This document shows positions 34,501-39,245 of a stretch of 39,245 nucleotides of DNA, in pieces. The translations under genes and the position numbers were made by a program. Origin of the DNA: a virus. The notes below the pieces were generated by a model. It made no database searches. It was not told where the DNA came from and saw only the letters and a program-made list of their open reading frames with translations. Position 1 is the stretch's first letter; each line of letters starts with the position of its first letter. Where the stretch lies: the IMG/VR virus record IMGVR_UViG_3300002835_000449, positions 1 to 39,245 of that record; one strand, 5' to 3'.

Positions 34501-37500
34501 ATGACCTACCTGCGCTACGGTCGGTTCGTGGACACGGACGGGGCCGAGGTAGAGGTTGAAGGCACGCACCGCCTGGATATCGAGAAAGTCCGCGCCATGT
34601 ACGCCGGCATGCCGTCGGCTGAAAGCGTCGAGCCGATCCGCGCCACGGGGATGGCCGTGCCGGCGAACGTGCGCCCGGACATCACCCCGCTCGGGACGGG
34701 CAAGTACGGGATGCTCGGCCGCGACGGGCTGGACCCGGACGTGGTGGCTGAGACATTCGGCTACGGCAGCGGCGACGAGATGGTCCGCGCCCTGCTGGCA
34801 GCAAAGCCCATGAAGGAAGCAGTTGCCGAGCGCACGGACGCCGAGATGCTTCGACGGTTTGGTGAAATGAACACTCCCGCGGCGCTCGAGGCCGAGGTGC
34901 AGAAGGCGCTTCACAACGAGGCCCGCGCTCGGTTTGTGGCCGTGGAGCTGCGGCACATTGCCAAGGCGACGCAGCCCGTGCGCGTCATGCTCGAGGCAGC
35001 CAAGCAAATTGCCGCCGACATGATCTCGGACATGACCATCCGCGAAGTGCGTCCGGGTGAGTTTGTTGCTGCCGAGTCCAGGGCTGCACGCGACGCAGAT
35101 CGCATCCAGCGCACCTACGGAATCACTGAGCCAGTGGAAGAACTGGTGCAGCGATACGGTGCTGACCGCCAGCAGGCGCTGATCCGCGCCAAGCGTGCTC
35201 AGCTCTACCAGAACCAGCTCGCCGCCGAGGCGCTGCGTGTCAAGGAGTACGTGGACAAGCAGGTCAAGTACCTGCGCGGCGTGCTGCGAGACAGCAACGT
35301 CAAGCGCATGGGCGCTGCCGCGGCTGACCAGATTGCCGGCCTGCTTGAGCGGTTCGAGGTGGCTCAGGTCAGCCTGAAGCGTCTCGACGAGCGCCGCACG
35401 ATGGCGAAGTACCTCACCGACCTCGAGGCTGCCGGCGTGGTGCCGGACATCGCCGAGGAGATCACCGACGAGGCGCGCCGCGTCAACTACAAGGAACTGA
35501 AGGTCAGCGAGTTCCGCGACCTGGTGGACGCCGTCCGTCAGATTGAGCACATCGGCAAGAACGAGCAGAAGATGCGTCTGGCTGAGGAGCGTGCTGCGTT
35601 CGAGGAAGTGCGCGACGAGATCGTCACCCGCATCCGTGCAGTTGGCAAGGTGCGCGAACTACAGATCGACCCTCGCACGCCCCTGACCGGGATCGGCCGC
35701 ACGGCGGCGTTCCTGCGCGGGTTCGCTGCTCAGCATCTGAAGGCAGCGTCCATCGCCCGCATCCTTGACGGCGGAAAGGAGGATGGACCGCTCTGGAACA
35801 CCATCATTCGCACGGCGAACGACGCCTCCGACATGGAAACGCGCATGCGGGCCGAGGCTTCCCTGAAGCTCGGCGAGATCCTGAAGCCGGTGTTCGCGCT
35901 CGGCAACATGGGTGGCAAGGGAATGTTCTTCCCGTCCATCGGTCGCAGCCTGAACCGCGAAGCGCGGATTTCCATTGCCCTGAATCTCGGCAACGACGGC
36001 AACCGCCAGCGTCTCCTTGACGGCGAAGGCTGGACGATGGAGAAGCTGCAGCCCGTCCTCGAGAGCCTGACCGAGGCCGAATGGATGGCGGTGCAGCAGG
36101 TGTGGGACTTTATCGACGGATACCGCCCGGAGATCGCCGCCAAGGAACGCCGGCTGTATGGCAAGGAGCCGACCTGGGTGACGCCCGTGCCGTTCACCGT
36201 CCGCACGTCGGACGGCAAGGAGGTCGCCCTCCAGGGCGGCTACTACCCGGTCAAGTACGACCCGGTGGCATCCGACCGGGTGGCGACCGTGGACGCAGCC
36301 GAAGACGCCAAGCGCGAACTACAGGGCGCTTATACGGCGGCCACCACTCGGCGGTCGTTCGTCAAGGCACGTGCCAAGGAAGTCCGTGACAGGCCGATCC
36401 TGTACACGCTCGACGCCGCGTTCAGCGGCGTGAACGACGTGATCCACGATCTGTCGTGGCACGAGTGGCTTATCTCCACGAACCGTCTGCTGAGGGACAC
36501 GCAGTTCGCCAACGCCGTCCGCGAGACTCGTGGGCCGGAGTTCCTAAAGCAGCTCCGCGACTGGACGAAGGACAACGCGACTGGGGCGCGGGGCCAGCAG
36601 GTTGCCGGCGAGTCGGTTCTGTCCTGGCTGCGGCAAGGCATCAGCGCCTCGGGCCTCGGGTTCAACGTGGTTAGTGCTGCCATGCAGGTCACTGGCTTCA
36701 ACCAGAGCATCGTCCGCATCGGTGCCAAGTACGTTGGGCAGGGCATCGTGCAGTTCTCGACGAGTCCGTTCGAGTCGTCCAAGATGGTCGCCGAGAAGAG
36801 TTCGTTCATGGCTGAGCGCGGTCGCACGCAGTTCCGCGAGATCAACGAGATCAAGAACCGTGTACGCGGGCAGACAGAGGTGGCCCGTCGGGTAACGGCT
36901 GGCACCTACTTCCTGATGATGAACATGCAGCGGTCGGTGGATGTCCCGACCTGGCTCGGCGCGTACCAGAAGGCGCTTGACGCCGGGAAGGACGATGCCA
37001 GGGCTGTGGCGCTCGCCGACCAGGCGGTGCGCGACTCGCAGGGCAGCGGCCTTGTCTCGGACCTGGCAGCCGTGGAGCGCGGCGGCCCGGCCATGAAGTT
37101 GTTCACGGTGTTCTATTCGTACATGAATACCGTCTACAACATGACCGCCGTGCAGACGATGACGGCCCGCAGCAAGGGCAAGCTGGCCGCCGACTATGCC
37201 ATGCTGCTGGTGGTCCCGGTCGTGCTCGGCTACGCCATCAAGAGCGTAATCCAGCCCGACGCCGGCGAGGACGAACTTGATCCCGAGGCGCTCGCCCGCA
37301 AGCTTGCCGCCGAGGAACTGTCGTACCTCATGGGCACGATGGTCATCGTCCGCGAGTTTGGTGGGGCCGCGCAGCTTATGACGGGCGCCGAGGGCGCTCG
37401 CATGGGCTACGGTGGTCCTGCCGGCCTGCGGGCCGTCGGCGAGGTCTACGGGCTTGCCACGCAGGCGGGCCAGCTCGAGTTCGACCGCGCCTTCCGCAGG

Positions 37501-37644
37501 GCGGCCATTAACACGCTCGGCGCGTTCACGGGCTTGCCGAGCGCCCAGGTCAACCGCACCATCGACGGCATCGAGGCGCTGGTGGAGGGTGAAGTCACTG
37601 GACCTACCGCCGTGCTCGCGCCGCTGACTGGCGTGCAGCGTTGA
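28570..37644 (+). CDS. Giant polyvalent internal virion protein (3024 residues)
   Basis: ATG 28570 overlaps the upstream stop (ATGA). Order of regions: 1-235 helical; 236-272 Gly/Ala-rich hydrophobic; 648 first FEQAA; 678-795 ART-like module (AWHAPGG with His683, GGGWYGA, DVAQTYG, SHLEVIAF); 801 FDQAA; 838-990 second ART-like module (AFHGTP with His842, GLFFTSK, TRSTVYVV); 1004 FEQAA; about 1020-1400 module with SPMQAATVFAVLSPQKNWYE and TIDTHAIAAA (1329), DNA-glycosylase-like; 1500-1690 a mixed domain; 1716 FEQAA; 1748-1752 HELIH zinc protease motif; 1800-2400 coiled coils; 2400-3024 a C-terminal region with a hydrophobic segment at 2877-2895. This is the layout of phage polyvalent proteins, which enter the host with DNA and act on host targets. 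Targets are unknown. Confidence 0.85.
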   Translation: MIEPDINQQMARFAPSQNPTDPGFDAIEKAVAGMSGVPMPAPEPVDMDIDRAVQDIAAQRKQDMASSLMAASEVNPDEAAQADVLGKRFGVGQDIALRNMAEMRRQAMVQDTERMDLLRKDPVLARYIADREFAAQASDDVGVLSMLRPLVLEAAMLQTQGGLFRVVGAGYERGAIVSERGDIGAKAMAGFAEPGDFDRAKELTQRMQALGQQGLVGSAAEMIAQNVSQLRTIGTAAVGGAALGSLAGPAGTVAGGALGATAGVMAGTGTMEAGNLYLDMREQGVSDDAAIPAAVAGGFLNGLIEVVGMKIASAPFKALASKVIREEVSKAIAQPTMRSALVAAGKAYGLQVGGEAAEEGLQEIVAIASEEIAKAADGIDSETSLRDATGRVIEAFAYGGMASALLGGIGPGANLVVDLRRASATQRQQEFFNGLAENRKESKLAQRNPQGYERFLAAQAQDTPAETIYVDAATARDVLAQSGTTTAQLEELLPGIRERLEQAVETGGDVTIPTSQFGARLANTELGNALLPHMRLSPDAMSATEAQAFEAERQAVVEEARTILAAKQEADAAFVAEAQQVEDEAFEQVRAVGQFTDIEARTIAKLRQAMVVVDAAEAGMTPAQYQRERGVPLQVRGVQGEIAPVATFEQAAAVDKFGVATPQYRRAWHKATTGSPITVTAWHAPGGSNAAKLTEFARERMGRETTLGGGWYGARDKDVAQTYGAPKEFQVTLQNPYVFSEASKSFVLKITNEELQRLRDAGHDGIIVKGVNSTLQGQDRSHLEVIAFNPEAAVQEVTAPFDQAATLDADYLAAVERGDMEAAQRMVDEAASASGYTIEAFHGTPKGGFTEFNDSPRGLFFTSKPSIAQGYTYFRNPWLSPSNNAAVYRTRLRMQNPLVIDAGGARNNNIPFPGREYQRTVFGRLPEGAVSVEEAARLAFESGYDGIIINNVMDSVSVEDKTRSTVYVVPAKEQAKLADPVTYDEQGNIVPLSRRFDITSPKLFEQAAMSTRVPTAVKPLEDALNDILLADYPTFLQDAKFVAKNLAKFKELGAPIRIDETATEQQQLEQIIDHMSGNLLWLHDTMDASIRERAKMWYVGGRRLVDWLSERHGLSPMQAATVFAVLSPQKNWYENVGLGIRIIDIVATQGGTKMDADMQDAYLSSLRKEVTKKQGQLDKLDEKKPKRGKADIAKWQEQRDEISSALNAATSKVEEAQGNIDDIGDRTLDELLTEREFFLAAIMVRWFDQTKNDRTYPVISPEGGVGSPMVTETGTPASIRYGSYNEVAKAIAAYVDGRAENVHLLIGGEHKVRNFYNNLFNPADPRFATIDTHAIAAAYLMPLAGTDKLVAHGLGGGVGNAMFGLGGGYAVFYEAYRRAAEARGIDPREMQSITWEAIRGMFEAAMKGGLKAPVAAIWQRYVNGEIDIDTARAEVMQRAGGITTPSWVQLPVDMQPNAGYSGVSRTAADEQAKNIAADPSAAAIMFEVAPDPANKELTANWNALSPLRRQEISVRVAETIVPRVLREYGVAADMVLQVGGWKGDTNVGFALRMPPSPLVRQIARTIGESLSQEAMFAISATEFKGSSKTGVIRLQLQPGLTTEQIGDLYANTLYPLGIQGHATFDDSMVIAIDSSLDADVLSRTIADAVSSDDRVVGITQYEGWTSYDETRITTPAPSAEGDKRGAEGAAGRRRIDVYRLEATRLLEQYLRESERFEQAAPGPARGGFDPRTLNVLVGKGGDVSTLSHELIHLRIAEYLRMARSATPPARVMDDLDTLFVFMGVEGATPQERLDNYETMMIDQRRPLEEKVTYNFEIYLYEGKAPSVELRGVFDRLAAWMRRVYKSIRDDLNAIYRREFGTDLPILTPEVRSVFDRMLASEEQIKRQEAISGMKGLFQTQAESGMADAEWAAYQAMQQEATDAAVTDLNTASMRQLQWLGNARARILRDLQKKHEAKRKEVTAEVAATVKVEPVYRAMTYLRYGRFVDTDGAEVEVEGTHRLDIEKVRAMYAGMPSAESVEPIRATGMAVPANVRPDITPLGTGKYGMLGRDGLDPDVVAETFGYGSGDEMVRALLAAKPMKEAVAERTDAEMLRRFGEMNTPAALEAEVQKALHNEARARFVAVELRHIAKATQPVRVMLEAAKQIAADMISDMTIREVRPGEFVAAESRAARDADRIQRTYGITEPVEELVQRYGADRQQALIRAKRAQLYQNQLAAEALRVKEYVDKQVKYLRGVLRDSNVKRMGAAAADQIAGLLERFEVAQVSLKRLDERRTMAKYLTDLEAAGVVPDIAEEITDEARRVNYKELKVSEFRDLVDAVRQIEHIGKNEQKMRLAEERAAFEEVRDEIVTRIRAVGKVRELQIDPRTPLTGIGRTAAFLRGFAAQHLKAASIARILDGGKEDGPLWNTIIRTANDASDMETRMRAEASLKLGEILKPVFALGNMGGKGMFFPSIGRSLNREARISIALNLGNDGNRQRLLDGEGWTMEKLQPVLESLTEAEWMAVQQVWDFIDGYRPEIAAKERRLYGKEPTWVTPVPFTVRTSDGKEVALQGGYYPVKYDPVASDRVATVDAAEDAKRELQGAYTAATTRRSFVKARAKEVRDRPILYTLDAAFSGVNDVIHDLSWHEWLISTNRLLRDTQFANAVRETRGPEFLKQLRDWTKDNATGARGQQVAGESVLSWLRQGISASGLGFNVVSAAMQVTGFNQSIVRIGAKYVGQGIVQFSTSPFESSKMVAEKSSFMAERGRTQFREINEIKNRVRGQTEVARRVTAGTYFLMMNMQRSVDVPTWLGAYQKALDAGKDDARAVALADQAVRDSQGSGLVSDLAAVERGGPAMKLFTVFYSYMNTVYNMTAVQTMTARSKGKLAADYAMLLVVPVVLGYAIKSVIQPDAGEDELDPEALARKLAAEELSYLMGTMVIVREFGGAAQLMTGAEGARMGYGGPAGLRAVGEVYGLATQAGQLEFDRAFRRAAINTLGAFTGLPSAQVNRTIDGIEALVEGEVTGPTAVLAPLTGVQR

Positions 37645-37648
37645 TTAC

Positions 37649-37667
37649 CGTACCCGTAACCGTACCC
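37649..37667 (+). repeat. GTACCCGTAA element, copy 3 (tandem CGTACCC)
   Basis: The stretch holds GTACCCGTAACCGT, identical over 14 bases to the copy at 16921, followed by a second CGTACCC. It lies in the 61-base gap between the giant gene and the tail fibre gene, whose own GAGGA site is further downstream. Confidence 0.55.
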
Positions 37668-37705
37668 ATGATCCGTAGCCTCCGATACGCCGAGGAACAC
37701 CAAAG

Positions 37706-39245
37706 ATGACGATTAGCAGCACTACACGCATCGCCGGCCCGTTCTTGAGCGGCACGGCACTCCCCTACACCTTCAAGGTGTTTGCGGCCGCCGACCTCAA
37801 TGTCGTGCGCCTGAACACTTCAACGGGCGTTGAAACGTCGCTCGTCCTCGGCAGCGACTATACGGTCGCGTTGAACGGTAATCAGAACACGAACCCTGGC
37901 GGCACGGTGAACCTGACGGTGGCTGCCTCGGCGACGAGCACGGTCACGATCACGTCGGACATCGCCAACCTTCAGCCGACCGACCTGACGAACCAGGGCG
38001 GGTTCTACCCCGAGGTCATCACGGACGCGCTGGACCGGGCCACGATCCAGATCCAGCAGATGTCCGAAGACGTGGGCCGCAGCCTGAAGGGGCCGATCTC
38101 GGACGGCAACCTGAACATGGAGCTGCCGACGGCGGCGGTCCGTGCTAGCAAATACTTGGTTTTCGATGCCAACGGGTTGCCGATTCCATCAGCAGGTAGC
38201 GGGACTGATAGTGCGCTCCGTACTGACTTGGCAAATACTGGAGTCACGACAGCAGGTGCCGGACTTGTCGGATTCCGAACTGCCGATGCAACATCGGTTG
38301 GACGGACGGTCTTGTCCAAGCTCCGCGATGTCGTGAGCGTCAAGGACTTTGGAAATGATATTGCAACAGCAGTCAATGCTATTGGTGCAACAGTGGCTGA
38401 ACTTGTTATTGATGCGCCTGTGACGGTGGCAGCAAATCTGACTATTCCAACCACGCTGTCTGTTCGTGTGATTCGCGGTGGTGGCATTACCATCAACAAC
38501 GGAATTACTCTAACCGTCAATGGCTTGTTCGATGCGCCAATCGCATCTGTATTTACATTGGTTGGTACTGGATCAGTTGTATTTGGTACTAGCGCAATTG
38601 AAGCGGCGTTTCCACAATGGTGGGGCGCAATTGGAGATGGAACAACAAATTGCACGACAAGTATTCAGGCCGCAATGGATGCGTATAAAGTGGTGCAGTT
38701 GATTCCTGGAACGTATGCCACCACGGCAGCGTTGCAATTCAAGGGCGATGGCATTCAGATCAACGGTTCTGGTATGGGCGGCGCAACAACCATTTCCAGA
38801 TCGGGATCTGGAAGTGTGTTTGAGAACAGCGCCAAAGCAACCGTAACGCGACTGTTCTGCGGCATTGCCAACATGCGAATCATTTCCAGTGCTGCGGGGG
38901 CAAACGCTGTTGTTGATTGGCGCTCAATGCAGTTTGGACGTATTACTAATGTGTGGATCACTGGTGAAAGCACAGCAGGATGCTCATGCATTCGCATGGA
39001 TGTGGCAACCTTTGGCGTTACCGAAGCCACCTACAACATTGTGTCTGGTTGCTATTTCGGATTATGTGCGTACGGCATCTATATCGGTGATGGCGGCAAT
39101 AGCAACCTAATCATCGGCAACCGAATGCAAACCAGTTTTGCGGGCGGATATGGAGTGTTTTTGGAAGGCACAACGGCTGGTGCAGTTTCAAACAACTCGA
39201 TTATCTCAAACGGGTTTGAATATCCCGGAGCAATTAATACTGGAA
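37706..39245 (+). CDS. Tail fibre / tailspike, N-terminal part (3' end at the other contig end)
   Basis: Begins MTISSTTRIAGPFLSGTALP, then TFKVFAAADLNVVRLNTSTG, a virion-anchor domain of the T7 tail fibre N-terminal type, through FYPEVITDALDRATIQIQQM to about residue 130. The beta-helix opening motif RDVVSVKDFG is at about 205-214. The open frame runs to the contig end and continues at base 1 to stop at 1408, 672 residues in all. Residues 1-145 are G+C-rich like neighbouring genes; from about 38140 the DNA becomes A+T-rich, a sharp junction typical of swapped receptor-binding parts. GAGGA lies 9 bases before the ATG. Confidence 0.88.
   Translation, partial: MTISSTTRIAGPFLSGTALPYTFKVFAAADLNVVRLNTSTGVETSLVLGSDYTVALNGNQNTNPGGTVNLTVAASATSTVTITSDIANLQPTDLTNQGGFYPEVITDALDRATIQIQQMSEDVGRSLKGPISDGNLNMELPTAAVRASKYLVFDANGLPIPSAGSGTDSALRTDLANTGVTTAGAGLVGFRTADATSVGRTVLSKLRDVVSVKDFGNDIATAVNAIGATVAELVIDAPVTVAANLTIPTTLSVRVIRGGGITINNGITLTVNGLFDAPIASVFTLVGTGSVVFGTSAIEAAFPQWWGAIGDGTTNCTTSIQAAMDAYKVVQLIPGTYATTAALQFKGDGIQINGSGMGGATTISRSGSGSVFENSAKATVTRLFCGIANMRIISSAAGANAVVDWRSMQFGRITNVWITGESTAGCSCIRMDVATFGVTEATYNIVSGCYFGLCAYGIYIGDGGNSNLIIGNRMQTSFAGGYGVFLEGTTAGAVSNNSIISNGFEYPGAINTG
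38317..39245. repeat. Terminal direct repeat, right copy
   Basis: Exact copy of 1-929. The open tail fibre frame is continuous across the join, confirming that the two ends belong together. One copy should be removed to obtain the unique 38,316-bp genome. Confidence 0.95.

Overview
The window is one complete tailed-phage genome. Bases 1-929 are repeated exactly at 38317-39245, so the contig is a circular or terminally redundant molecule with a unique unit of 38,316 bp, cut open inside the tail fibre gene. The gene order portal, Bbp19-like, scaffold, capsid, Bbp16-like cement, tail adaptor, tail nozzle, internal virion proteins marks a short-tailed (podovirus) phage related to Bordetella phage BPP-1. 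The strong Shine-Dalgarno sites, generally high G+C, and a lipoprotein-plus-membrane protein that looks like a spanin suggest a Gram-negative host. No integrase, CI-type repressor, DNA or RNA polymerase, helicase, reverse transcriptase, tRNA or recognisable endolysin was found.

Layout. (1) 37706 to the end, continuing at 1-4448, rightward: tail fibre, small membrane proteins, a second fibre-like protein, and a probable lysis cassette. (2) 4523-10537, leftward: an early operon of tightly overlapping genes with the recombination set Gp157, RecT/Bet and RusA, several small proteins, and a C5 cytosine methyltransferase broken by an amber codon right after its catalytic cysteine. A near-consensus sigma70 promoter overlapping a dyad serves RecT and Gp157. 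(3) 10699-12304, rightward: metallophosphoesterase, two small basic proteins and a mini metallopeptidase. (4) 12359-14831: a leftward unknown gene, then about 0.75 kb with no convincing gene but dense with perfect stem-loops, which I read as a large structured RNA with its own extended -10 promoter. After it come small genes whose -10 boxes sit 6-7 bases from the ATG, as in leaderless transcripts. (5) 14831-37644, rightward late genes: DNA-binding protein, terminase, GNAT acetyltransferase, portal, capsid and tail genes, two internal virion proteins, and a 3024-residue polyvalent protein with two ADP-ribosyltransferase-like modules, a glycosylase-like module and an HELIH protease motif.

How it works together. 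The leftward set should recombine and modify DNA early. The rightward set packages DNA, builds the particle, and loads it with large proteins likely to be ejected into the host. The most unusual items are the structured RNA at 12952-13711, the modular giant protein with F(E/D)QAA linkers at its module borders, the amber-interrupted methyltransferase, and a GTACCCGTAA element repeated at three late gene junctions.
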